This document shows positions 17,668 through 26,600 of a stretch of DNA of 64,000 nucleotides, piece by piece (within the stretch, counting starts at the first letter, position 1; the number at the start of each line of letters is the position of its first letter). A model generated the notes under the pieces. That model was not told where the DNA came from and ran no database searches. It saw only the letters and a list, made by a program, of their open reading frames with translations. Made by a program: the position numbers and the translations under genes. Source of the DNA: Micromonospora sp. WMMD1082 (GTDB taxonomy: Bacteria > Actinomycetota > Actinomycetes > Mycobacteriales > Micromonosporaceae); NCBI RefSeq assembly GCF_029626175.1, contig NZ_JARUBM010000002.1:1798001-1862000 (forward strand), given 5' to 3'.

Positions 17668-17699
17668 AAGGGGCGCCGCGACGGACCGCGGCGCCCCTT
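17668..17699. terminator. Bidirectional terminator between psd and pssA
   Basis: A perfect 13-bp stem (17668-17680 with 17687-17699) around a 6-nt loop lies 15 bp after the psd stop and 13 bp before the pssA stop. It has AAG on one side and CTTTCG on the other, so it works in both directions. Confidence 0.75.
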
Positions 17700-17712
17700 T
17701 CGTCGTACGGAA

Positions 17713-18561
17713 TCAGATGACGGTGCGACGCTGGCGCAGCCAGAGCACCGGGCCACTGATCAGATATCCGACCACGATCAGGCCGAAGGTGAGCCGGACG
17801 TCGATCAGCGCGCCGACCACCGGAGCGAGCCAGACCCACGGCGGCAGCTTGACCAGCCGGGCGAGCTTGGCGTACGGGAAGCTGCTGACCATGGTGAAGG
17901 CGAGCAGCGCCACCCCGGCGATCTGCACCGCCCCCGGCACCGGCATCCCGATCACCACCATCAGGGCGAGCACGGCCGCGGCCATGGTGGTGGGCACCCC
18001 GGAGAAGAAGCGTCCGTCCTTGGGCGAGACGTTGAACCGGGCCAGGCGGATGGCGGCGCAGGCCGCGACGAGCGCGGCGGCCACCGCGGCGGCGGCCGTC
18101 GGCGCGGAGCCGGCGAGCGAGGCGTAGACCACCACGGGCGCGGCGAGGCCGAAGGAACACATGTCGGCCAGCGAGTCCATCTGGGCGCCGAACGGGCTGG
18201 ACACCCCGAGCTTGCGGGCCAGCGCGCCGTCCAGGCCGTCGAAGGCAACACAGGCGATGAGGAGGAGCGCGGCGAGCCGCACGTTGCCCTGCATGGCGAC
18301 GAAGATCGCGTTGATGCCGAGCAGCAGGCTGGCCAGGGTGCAGGCGTTGACCAGGGCGAACTTCATCCGCCTGGCCCTCGTCCGCTCGCCGGGGAGCAGC
18401 GGGACGGATGTCGCCTCCGGCTCGGCCGGGGCCGGTGTCAGGGCGACGGGGGCCGACCCGAGCGCGGGGCTGACCGGGGCGATCGTCTCGATCCCCGTGC
18501 GAAACCGCTTCAGGCCGTACCGGCGGCGCGGGCGGTCCTGGTACCGGGGCTCGGGCAACAC
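17713..18561 (-). CDS. pssA: CDP-diacylglycerol--serine O-phosphatidyltransferase
   Basis: Integral membrane enzyme that makes phosphatidylserine from CDP-diacylglycerol and serine, feeding Psd encoded opposite. The CDP-alcohol phosphotransferase signature DG-x2-AR-x8-G-x3-D-x3-D is complete (DGALAR through MDSLAD), and about seven membrane helices follow. The start is uncertain. The GTG at 18561 gives 282 residues with a basic Pro/Ala-rich N-terminus; the ATG at 18366 gives 217 and begins at the first helix; the frame stays open further upstream. I chose the GTG because the intervening basic segment resembles a real cytoplasmic tail. Confidence 0.85.
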   Translation of the reverse strand: MLPEPRYQDRPRRRYGLKRFRTGIETIAPVSPALGSAPVALTPAPAEPEATSVPLLPGERTRARRMKFALVNACTLASLLLGINAIFVAMQGNVRLAALLLIACVAFDGLDGALARKLGVSSPFGAQMDSLADMCSFGLAAPVVVYASLAGSAPTAAAAVAAALVAACAAIRLARFNVSPKDGRFFSGVPTTMAAAVLALMVVIGMPVPGAVQIAGVALLAFTMVSSFPYAKLARLVKLPPWVWLAPVVGALIDVRLTFGLIVVGYLISGPVLWLRQRRTVI

Positions 18562-19009
18562 GTCGGTCGCACCGTGCAGTTCCGCACCTCGGCGGCCGAC
18601 GCGAACCAGCAGGACCTGGCGGGCGAGGGTGCCGCTGCGGCGCAACGGGCCCGTCCAGTTTCGCCCTGCGGGGCGCGGGCTGTCAGTCGTACGACGCCGG
18701 CGCCATGGGGCTCTCGGCACGTTTCCTCCATCACCGGATCGACTGGCCGCCACGAAGGCGGGCGTCCGGCTGTCTCGTGCCGGACCTTCCTGGCCCGGCA
18801 GCCGTTTTGCGGAGTACACCATCGCACAGGGGGGCGGGGATTGGCGATAGCTGCCGGCTGTACTTATAACTCCCTTAACCGTGCGTACCGCCGTCTTGTT
18901 CCCATCCCGGACGCCATCGCCCGTTTTCCGCACCTGACCTGCCTCGACTGTACCGGAGGCCGACTGTGGCGGCTGGGTGCGAACGCGGACCCGCAGCGCC
19001 CACCGTGGG
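18562..19009. other. Gap between pssA and the first Nudix gene
   Basis: About 450 bp with no supported gene. The pssA frame stays open through much of it, so part could belong to a longer PssA N-terminus. An AT-richer stretch around 18855-18885 is a plausible promoter site for pssA, but no clear pair of boxes stands out. Confidence 0.4.
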
Positions 19010-19954
19010 TTACGCCGACGGCTCCAGGACTGCGGCGGCGATCTCGGTCAACGGCAGTTTCCGCAGCTCGGAGCGAGCGAACCAGCCGGAACGGGCGGTC
19101 GAACCGCCGGCCAGCTCGGTCACTGTCGGTTCGGTCGGGAAGTCGACCGCCACCCGGTAGACGACCCGGATGCCGTGCCAGTCGAGCGGGTAGCCCTCCG
19201 GGCCGAGAGCCGCCGGATTGTGCAGGTTGTCCACACCGATCAGCTCGGTGACCCGGCCCAGTTGACCCGACTCCTCGACCAGCTCCCGTAGCAACCCGGT
19301 GACGGGCTGTTCGCCATGATCAGTACCGCCGCCGGGCAGATGCCATCGGCCCGCACCCGGATAGCCGTCGGCGATCAACGACAGCAGCACCCGGCCGTCG
19401 GGATCGGTCACCACCCCGTACGCCCCGAAGCGCTGCCGCTGGTGGGTGCCGGGCGCGGCGAACGGTGCCCGGCGGCGCAGCGCACCGGGCGACAGCGGAA
19501 CGACCGGCAGCCCGAGGGCCTCTGCGGTGAACGCCAGCAGCGGCAGCTCGGCCGCCTCGTCCAGGGTCAGCCAGCGGGCCAGGTCGGTGAGGCCGTCACG
19601 CTCGGCACGCAACTGTCCGCCCGTCGGCGCCACGTCGAACAGCATCCGGTCGGTGTGCAGGGCAACATCGAGATCGGGGTACGGCACCACATCCGCGACC
19701 ACCGCCCGCAGCCCGGTCACCTCGACGGTCAGCCCGGTCTGCTCGGTGACCTCGCGGAGCACCGCGTGCGCGGGGTGCTCCGCGTGCGCGAGCCCGCCGC
19801 CCGGCAACGACCAGACCCCGGGAAAATCCGCCCGCCCGGAACCCCGCACCAGCAGCACCCTGCCCCCGCCATCCCGCACCACCCCGTACGCCCCCACCCC
19901 CCGCACCCGCACCCGCCTCCCACCCCAACCTCCGCGTCGATCTCTCCGCGTCAA
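19010..19954 (-). CDS. Double-Nudix hydrolase, paralogue 1
   Basis: A 314-residue protein of two Nudix domains in tandem, expected to hydrolyse nucleoside-diphosphate-linked substrates. The C-terminal domain (about 170-314) has an intact metal-binding box GGTDHGEQPVTGLLRELVEESG. The N-terminal domain (about 20-160) has GGLAHAEHPAHAVLREVTEQTG, with the second Glu of the EE pair replaced by Gln, so it may be inactive. The first 20 residues are Arg/Gly-rich; an internal GTG near residue 15 is an alternative start. The next gene upstream is a paralogue with the same two-domain layout. Confidence 0.85.
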   Translation of the reverse strand: MTRRDRRGGWGGRRVRVRGVGAYGVVRDGGGRVLLVRGSGRADFPGVWSLPGGGLAHAEHPAHAVLREVTEQTGLTVEVTGLRAVVADVVPYPDLDVALHTDRMLFDVAPTGGQLRAERDGLTDLARWLTLDEAAELPLLAFTAEALGLPVVPLSPGALRRRAPFAAPGTHQRQRFGAYGVVTDPDGRVLLSLIADGYPGAGRWHLPGGGTDHGEQPVTGLLRELVEESGQLGRVTELIGVDNLHNPAALGPEGYPLDWHGIRVVYRVAVDFPTEPTVTELAGGSTARSGWFARSELRKLPLTEIAAAVLEPSA

Positions 19955-19964
19955 TCTCCGCGTC

Positions 19965-20019
19965 GATCATGAAGTTATCGCCCTGTGTCTCGGCGTGTCC
20001 CGACAATAACTTCATGATC
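19965..20019. repeat. Intergenic inverted repeat (GATCATGAAGTTAT type)
   Basis: Arms 19965-19978 and 20006-20019 are perfect 14-bp inverted repeats around a 27-bp spacer, in the gap between the two Nudix genes. The sequence and layout resemble the element at 34395-34471 (GATCATGGAGTTGTGG arms), suggesting a mobile or REP-like intergenic family. Confidence 0.7.
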
Positions 20020-20065
20020 AACGCGCCGGGGGTGGGGTGGGGGGGTGGGATGGGGTGGGGTGGGG

Positions 20066-21016
20066 TTAGTTGGTTAGGTGGGCGGCTTGGACGGCTTCGG
20101 CGGTTACCTCGGTGAGGCGGTCGGTGGGCAGGGCGCCGAGTTCGTCTCGGGCGAACCAGCGGGCCTCGCAGGTGGAACCGCCGACGTCGCCGACGGTGGG
20201 CGGGGCCGGCTGGTCCACCACCACCCGATAGAAGGCGCGCACGCCGTGCCAGTCGATCGGGTAGCCCTCCGGGCCGAGCGAGGCGGCGTCCCGGTGGCTG
20301 GCCACCCCGAGCAACCCGATGAGCCGCCCGGTCTGTCCGGTCTCCTCGACCAGTTCCCGGATCAGCGCCGCACCCGGCTGCTCGCCGTAGTCGGTGCCGC
20401 CACCGGGCAGGTGCCAGCAGCCCGCGCCCGGGTAGCCGTCGGAGACCCGGGTCAGCAGCACGCGCCCATCCGGGTCGGTGACCACGGCGTACGCGGCGAA
20501 GCGCTGCGCCCGGTGCAGCCCGTCCGGGCCGGGTACCGCGTAGAAGGAGGGGAACTCCGGCGCCTCGTCGGGCACGATGTCCGCCGAGGAGGCGGGCAGT
20601 CCGAGCGCACGCGCGGTGAACGAGCGCAGCGGCAGCTCCCGTGCCTCGTCCAGGGTGAACCAGCGGGCCAGGTCGGTCGGCCGGTCAACCCGATCGGTGA
20701 GCGAGCCACCCCGGACCGAGACCCGGTAGACCAGGCGATCGGTGTGGATGGTGATGCCCCGCTCGGGCAGTGCCCGCATGTCGGCCAGCACGTCGTGCAG
20801 GCTGGCGACGGCCACCGACAGGCCGGTCTCGGCGGCGGTCTCGCGGACGACGGTGTGGTGCGGATCCTCGCCATGGTCGACCGCCCCGCCGGGCAGGGAC
20901 CATGTGCCAGGGGTGCCGGAGCGCTCCGATGCGCGGACCAGCAACACTCGGTCTACGGAATCAGTACAGACTGCGTATGCCGCGATCCTGCGCAGCGGCT
21001 CCAGCATGGTGGTCAC
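20066..21016 (-). CDS. Double-Nudix hydrolase, paralogue 2
   Basis: A 316-residue tandem Nudix protein, clearly paralogous to the following gene. The C-terminal domain has an intact box GGTDYGEQPGAALIRELVEE. The N-terminal box GGAVDHGEDPHHTVVRETAA keeps RE but replaces the first Glu of the EE pair by Ala. Shared stretches with the paralogue (ARWFTLDEARELPL versus ARWLTLDEAAELPL; GPEGYPIDWHGVR versus GPEGYPLDWHGIR) show a duplication of the whole two-domain gene. Separated from its paralogue by about 110 bp containing an inverted repeat. Substrate unknown. Confidence 0.86.
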   Translation of the reverse strand: MTTMLEPLRRIAAYAVCTDSVDRVLLVRASERSGTPGTWSLPGGAVDHGEDPHHTVVRETAAETGLSVAVASLHDVLADMRALPERGITIHTDRLVYRVSVRGGSLTDRVDRPTDLARWFTLDEARELPLRSFTARALGLPASSADIVPDEAPEFPSFYAVPGPDGLHRAQRFAAYAVVTDPDGRVLLTRVSDGYPGAGCWHLPGGGTDYGEQPGAALIRELVEETGQTGRLIGLLGVASHRDAASLGPEGYPIDWHGVRAFYRVVVDQPAPPTVGDVGGSTCEARWFARDELGALPTDRLTEVTAEAVQAAHLTN

Positions 21017-21160
21017 GGAGGCAAATTCTCCCCGCGACCCGTTACCGGCGCGGAAAAGAGTCGGATTCCTGACTGATCACTCGCCCCTGAGGGCCGGGTC
21101 AGGGTATTGATCCGGGCGGTCACCGAGGTCGATACGCTCCGCGACGAGGACCGTGGAGAC

Positions 21161-21691
21161 ATGACTTCCACACCTCAGGCCCCGTACAAGCAACTGCGCC
21201 GCCCGACCACCGACCGGATGATCGCGGGCGTCGCCAGTGGCCTCGGCCGCTACTTCGCCGTCGACCCCACCCTGATCCGCGTGGCGTTTGCCGTCGTCAC
21301 GCTGCTGACCGGCGGGATCGCCGCCCTCGCGTACCCGGTCATGTGGTTTCTGATGCCCGAGGAGCCAGCCGGCGCACCCGCCTGGCCGCACGCACCCGCC
21401 GGCACCCCGCCGCACGGGCCCGCCGGCGCGCCGCCGCAGCCAGGCGCGCCGACGGGCACCACGCCGCATCCCGCCTGGCCGTTCCCCGGCCCGGCCGGAC
21501 CGGCGCCGCACGCCGGCCCGCAGGGCGCCCCACCGGCACCGGCCCCTCAGCCGCCCGCACCGCTGACCCCGCCCGGACCCGGACCGGAACCCCGGGCAAC
21601 GCCGGACCTAGACGCCACCCCGAAGGCCGTGCCCACGCCGGAGCCGGCACCGCGGCCGGCACCTCAGCCGCCGGCCGGGCCGGTGGCGTGA
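21161..21691 (+). CDS. PspC domain protein with long Pro/Ala-rich tail
   Basis: A 176-residue membrane protein. The PspC domain occupies about 8-66, including the RMIAGVASGLGRYFAVDP opening and one membrane helix. The remaining 110 residues are Pro/Ala/Gly-rich and probably disordered. The ATG at 21161 follows GTGGAGAC; the longer frame upstream is not needed. It is the third PspC-domain protein in the first 22 kb and lies divergent from the double-Nudix gene and convergent with guaA. Confidence 0.85.
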   Translation: MTSTPQAPYKQLRRPTTDRMIAGVASGLGRYFAVDPTLIRVAFAVVTLLTGGIAALAYPVMWFLMPEEPAGAPAWPHAPAGTPPHGPAGAPPQPGAPTGTTPHPAWPFPGPAGPAPHAGPQGAPPAPAPQPPAPLTPPGPGPEPRATPDLDATPKAVPTPEPAPRPAPQPPAGPVA

Positions 21692-21734
21692 GTCGGCGGC
21701 AGCAATGCCGCCGACGCCCCGGAGCGAGCCGGCG

Positions 21735-23291
21735 TCACTCCCACTCGATGGTGCCCGGGGGCTTGCTGGTGACGTCCAGCACCACCCGGTTCACCTCGGC
21801 CACCTCGTTGGTGATCCGGGTGGAGATCCGGGCGATCACGTCGTAGGGCAGTCGGGACCAGTCGGCGGTCATCGCGTCCTCGCTCGAGACCGGGCGCAGC
21901 ACCACGGGATGCCCGTAGCTGCGCCCGTCGCCCTGTACGCCGACGCTGCGTACGTCGGCCAGCAGCACCACCGGGAGCTGCCACACGTCACGATCCAGGC
22001 CGGCCGCACTCAGCTCCTGACGGGCGATGAAGTCGGCCCGGCGGAGCACGTCGAGCCGGTCCCGGTCGACCGCTCCGATGATCCGGATGGCCAGGCCGGG
22101 GCCAGGGAACGGGTGCCGCCAGACCATCGCCTCGGGCAGGCCGAGCTGGAGACCGAGCGTCCGGACCTCGTCCTTGAACAGCGTGCGCAGCGGCTCGACC
22201 AAGGCGAACTTCAGGTCCTCGGGCAGCCCGCCGACGTTGTGGTGACTCTTGATGTTGGCGGTGCCGGTGCCGCCGCCGGACTCGACCACGTCCGGGTAGA
22301 GGGTGCCCTGCACGAGGAACTCGACGTCACCGTGCGAGGCGATCTCCCGGGCGGCCGCCTCGAAGACCCGGATGAACTCCCGCCCGATGATCTTGCGCTT
22401 CTGCTCCGGGTCGGTCACTCCGGCCAGCGCGCCGAGGAAGCGGTCGGCCGCGTCGACCACCTTCAGCCTGATGCCGGTGGCCGCGACGTAGTCCTTCTCC
22501 ACCTGCTCGGCCTCGCCCGCGCGCAGCAGGCCATGGTCGACGAAGACGCAGGTCAGCTGGTCGCCGACGGCCCGGTGCACCAGCGCGGCGGCGACCGCGG
22601 AGTCGACCCCGCCGCTCAGCCCGCAGATGACCTCCTTGTCACCGACCTGCTCGCGGATCCGGGCGACCTGCTCGTCAATGATGTTCTCCGGCGTCCAGGT
22701 CGGCTCGATCCCGGCGATCTCGTAGAGGAAGCGGGTCAGCATCTCCTGGCCGTGCGCGGTGTGCCCCACCTCGGGGTGGAACTGCACGCCGGCCCGCCGG
22801 CCGGTCACGTCCTCGAAGGCGGCGACCGGCGCACCGGCGGACTCGGCGGTCACCGTGAAGCCCTCGGGCGCCTCCGTCACGCAGTCGCCGTGGCTCATCC
22901 AGACCGGCAGGTCGGCCGGCAGGTCGCGGAGCAGCACGCCGGGGTCGAGCAGGCGCGGGCGCAGCGGGGTGCCGCCGTACTCCCGGCTGCCGGTGCGCGT
23001 CACCGTGCCCCCCAGGGAGCGGGCCATCGCCTGGAACCCGTAGCAGATGCCGAAGACCGGCACGCCCGCGGTGAAGAGCCTGTCGTCGACCTGCGGGGCA
23101 CCGGGCGCGTAGACGCTGGCCGGGCCGCCGGAGAGGATGATCGCGGCGGGGTCGCGGGCCAGCATCTCGGCCACGGGCATGGTGTGCGGGACGATCTCGG
23201 AGTAGACCTTCGCCTCGCGTACCCGGCGCGCGATCAGCTGGGCGTACTGGGCTCCGAAGTCGACCACGAGGACAGGACGCGGCAGGCTCAT
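21735..23291 (-). CDS. guaA: GMP synthase (glutamine-hydrolysing)
   Basis: Last step of GMP synthesis: amination of XMP with glutamine and ATP. At 518 residues it is full length. The class I amidotransferase domain has the catalytic Cys in GICYGFQ and the His-Glu pair in FHPEVGH; the ATP-pyrophosphatase P-loop is [12 protein letters not shown]; the C-terminal dimerisation domain contains KPPGTIEWE at the end. The ATG at 23291 was preferred to one three codons upstream because it matches the family start ([13 protein letters not shown]). It shares the window with guaB and guaB3, although not in one operon. Confidence 0.96.
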   Translation of the reverse strand: MSLPRPVLVVDFGAQYAQLIARRVREAKVYSEIVPHTMPVAEMLARDPAAIILSGGPASVYAPGAPQVDDRLFTAGVPVFGICYGFQAMARSLGGTVTRTGSREYGGTPLRPRLLDPGVLLRDLPADLPVWMSHGDCVTEAPEGFTVTAESAGAPVAAFEDVTGRRAGVQFHPEVGHTAHGQEMLTRFLYEIAGIEPTWTPENIIDEQVARIREQVGDKEVICGLSGGVDSAVAAALVHRAVGDQLTCVFVDHGLLRAGEAEQVEKDYVAATGIRLKVVDAADRFLGALAGVTDPEQKRKIIGREFIRVFEAAAREIASHGDVEFLVQGTLYPDVVESGGGTGTANIKSHHNVGGLPEDLKFALVEPLRTLFKDEVRTLGLQLGLPEAMVWRHPFPGPGLAIRIIGAVDRDRLDVLRRADFIARQELSAAGLDRDVWQLPVVLLADVRSVGVQGDGRSYGHPVVLRPVSSEDAMTADWSRLPYDVIARISTRITNEVAEVNRVVLDVTSKPPGTIEWE

Positions 23292-23415
23292 GTGCAGCAA
23301 GCCTACCGACGGTCAGCGCCGGTCCGAGGTCGGGTGGGACGACGAGACCGGACAGATCAGAAACCTCGGCCGTTCTGGCATCGTCGAGGCTGAAATCTTT
23401 CACTAGCCTCTATCC

Positions 23416-23694
23416 GTGGACGCATGGGTACTGGACGAACACAGCAAGGGCCTGATCGACCGTCAGCTAAAGACGATCACTGTCAACGCGGAACGGGTTC
23501 GGGCGGCACTCGATGAATTGCAGGTGCTCCTGCCGGACGACCCGGACCGCGCCGACGGCAGTCGGCGCCGTTGGCGGATGGAGGAGGTCGAGCTGACGGT
23601 GGAGTTGACCGGCGAAGGCGGCGTGAAACTGCTCGGCAGCGCCACCGTCGGCCTCACCGGCGGTATCCGAGTGCTGTTCAAGCGGGCCGAGTGA
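23416..23694 (+). CDS. Small protein upstream of the caspase-GHKL gene
   Basis: A 92-residue protein with a GTG start. The first half is predicted helical (DRQLKTITVNAERVRAALDE); the second half is a beta-rich segment VELTVELTGEGGVKLLGSAT followed by VGLTGGIRVLFKR. This pattern resembles the small trypsin/caspase-co-occurring (Trypco) domains found beside proteases in actinobacterial conflict systems. That resemblance is by eye and uncertain. It ends 4 bp before the large caspase-GHKL gene, so the two form an operon and the small protein is probably its regulator, sensor or partner. Confidence 0.6.
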   Translation: MDAWVLDEHSKGLIDRQLKTITVNAERVRAALDELQVLLPDDPDRADGSRRRWRMEEVELTVELTGEGGVKLLGSATVGLTGGIRVLFKRAE

Positions 23695-23698
23695 CGCG

Positions 23699-26600
23699 AT
23701 GCGGCGGGCACTGCTGATCGGTGTGGCCCTCTACACCGGCGGCTACAGCGACATCATCGGGCCGGCCGTCATGGCGGACGTCCAGAAGCTCAGACGTGCC
23801 CTCGGGGACAGCGGGGTCACCGTGGCACACGAGCTCGTCGCTGTTACCGATGAGCTGAGTTCGGACACCATTCGCTCGTCAATCGCCGAGTTCCTGATCG
23901 ACAGTGGCGTCGATGACGACCTCATTGTCTACTTCAGCGGGCACGGACGTTACTTCCACGGAATCAGCTACCTGGTGCCGTCCCGTGCCAACCCTCGCCT
24001 CCCGGACCAGCACAGCTATCTGGTGCCTGTCCGGTTCGAGGCAGAAATTCAGGCGAGCCCCGCTCGGTCCGTCACGTTCCTCATCGACGCCTGCCGGGAC
24101 GGCGAGCTCGACGATGGTCCGCACCAGCCCCCCATGCCGTCCAACACCGCGACCACCTTCGTCTTCGCCACTCAGGCCGCGACCCTGGCACACAGCGTGG
24201 CGGGCTCCGACGCCTTGAGCGTATTCACCCGGGCGCTCGTGGAACTGCTGCCAAGCCTTCCGCCGGAGGTACGCCTGGCCCGGGCTACCGCGCTCGTTCA
24301 AGAACGCATGCGGCACATCTGCGCGCAGGAGGGCTTACCCGCCCAACAGCTGGACGTGGTCAGCAATGTCAATATGAACAGCGCCGCTTTTCCGCTGTTC
24401 GCCGCCAGTCCCCCCGTACACGCTGAGGACCGGTGGAACCGGCTGCTCCGCAATGAGCTGCCCGAGATCCTTGCGGAAACGCCGCACGGCCCGCCCGCGC
24501 TGCCCCCCGCTGCGGTCGATCGTGTACTCGGTATCGCGGACCAGTTGGAGGCCGAGGCGTCGGCCAGGTCGGTCGTCGGCAGCCCCACGAGTCCATGGCT
24601 GCAACCCGGTCTGGTCGACCGGCTCGCCCGTGCCCTACGGGAGCTCGCTCCCACCATCCTCGCCACCCCGCTCGAACGGCTCTTGCTGCTCGGCACGGCG
24701 GCAGTGATCGACGCGGCCTTCCGTGGCGCGGAGGTGAGCCTGCTGGCCCAACAGAAATCGTGCTGGTCGATGGAGTGCGTACTCTCTGCCGAGCCTGGGC
24801 TGAAGCGGGCCATCCAGCGGGAAGACGACGCCGCGCCCCGGCTCCGGCAATGGGCCGCGCACCTCGCTGCGGTGCGGGAGTGCGCTCTCGACACCACCGG
24901 CGATCTCCGCAAGGGCATCGCCGACCTCGTCCGCGCGGTTGAGCCTGACCTTCCGTCGGCCGGCTTCGGCCGCGTCGTGGACTACCTCGTCCACGTGGTG
25001 CACTACGCCTTCGATCCGTCCCGCAGTCTCACCGAGTTCGAACCTGTCGAGCTAGAGATCGATCTGGTGTCGGGTCGAGCCGGCGTCAACGGCAGGCGGC
25101 TGGCCGCCGCGTTGCAACTGCTCTGGCGTCTGGGTCTCGACACCCGGCTGTTCGAACCGGCCGCCGGCATCCATCTGGTGCACGACGATGTGCCGCTCAC
25201 CGAGGCATTGTCGGGGCTGCAGGAGTCCCGCTGGCACCGGGTGCAGAATCTCCTGGACCTCAGCCTGTGGACCCGGAGCGCACCGATCGACCTTGCGATC
25301 CGACAGCTCATGGTCGAGACGAACGAGATTCTGCTCACGCATCGCCAGCCCGGCGGTCCGCTGCACCAGACCAAGGCGCCACATCTGATCGCCACAAGCC
25401 GGCTACAACCCGAACGGGCGTCGTTTCGCCTGCCACATGTGACATTCCGGGTCTCCACCTCGGAAACACAGCACCTCCTGATGGGCACCAATCTCTACCA
25501 GGATCCATCACTCGCGGTTCGCGAGCTGTACCAGAACGCCGTCGACGCCTGCCGGTACCGGGAACGCCGGCTCCAGCACCTGTACGGCGACGAGTACGAC
25601 TGGAGACCGTCGATCAAGTTCCGGGTGGGCGTCGAAGGCGGGCGCCGATTCCTCGAATGCCGGGACAATGGCATCGGGATGTCGCACCACGAGGTGCGGG
25701 AGGCATTCGCCAAGGCCGGTCGCCGGTTCCGGGACCTGCCGGAGTTCATCCAGGAGTCAGCCGAGTGGGCCACGGACGGCGGTCCCGAGTTCCAGCCGAT
25801 CTCGCAGTTCGGCATCGGCGTACTCAGCTACTTCATGATCGCTGACGAATTGGAGATTCGCACCGCCAGGGTCGACCGTCGGCGGGGCCTTCAGCCATCC
25901 ATCCGGGTCCGTATCCGTGGCGGCTCGGACCTGTTCCAGATCAGCGACGGTGGCCAGGTCGAGCTGACCGGGGGTGGAACGATCGTCCGCCTGTTCCTGA
26001 GCCCGCAGGCGCAGGAGTTCGACCTGGCGGCCGCGCTGAACCGGACCGTCCGGGCGCCCACCATTCCGACCCTGTTCGAGGATCGCCAGTGGCACGCCAA
26101 CCGGCTGTACGAGGAGGACGGCCGTGAGGTCAAGCGATGCTTCAGCGCGCCGGATCTCGGCGTCTTCTTTCACGAGGGCCACGGGGAACTGCTGGTCAAC
26201 GGTATTCCCACCGAGGATCCACGACGCACCAGGCCTGCCGGCTGCACACTGTCCCTGGGCATGTGGGCGCGGCCGAATCTCAGCGTGGATCGACGCACCC
26301 TGCTGGACTACGACAGGGAGGCCGTCAGTGTCCGCCTGCGGCAGGCCGCCACCAGGGTGGGCACCTGGACAGACGCGTCGGGAAACTGGCTACTGAGCCT
26401 CTTCGACACGGACATCATTGCGGCCCGCCTGGCCTGGCACGCCTTGCGCGACGTTCCGCTGGCCATGCGCCCGCTTGCCCTGGCGGGCATGCCTGACGAC
26501 AACGGGATCTACCAGCTCAAGCCCATCGTGTTGGTGCCGGGCCAGGACGGACTACACCGGCAGGATCCGCTGGTGCTACACCGCCGGCCCGACCAGAAGG

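Noticed and set aside
21705..23393. 562-residue frame opposite guaA
   Set aside because: Antisense shadow of guaA with no domain.
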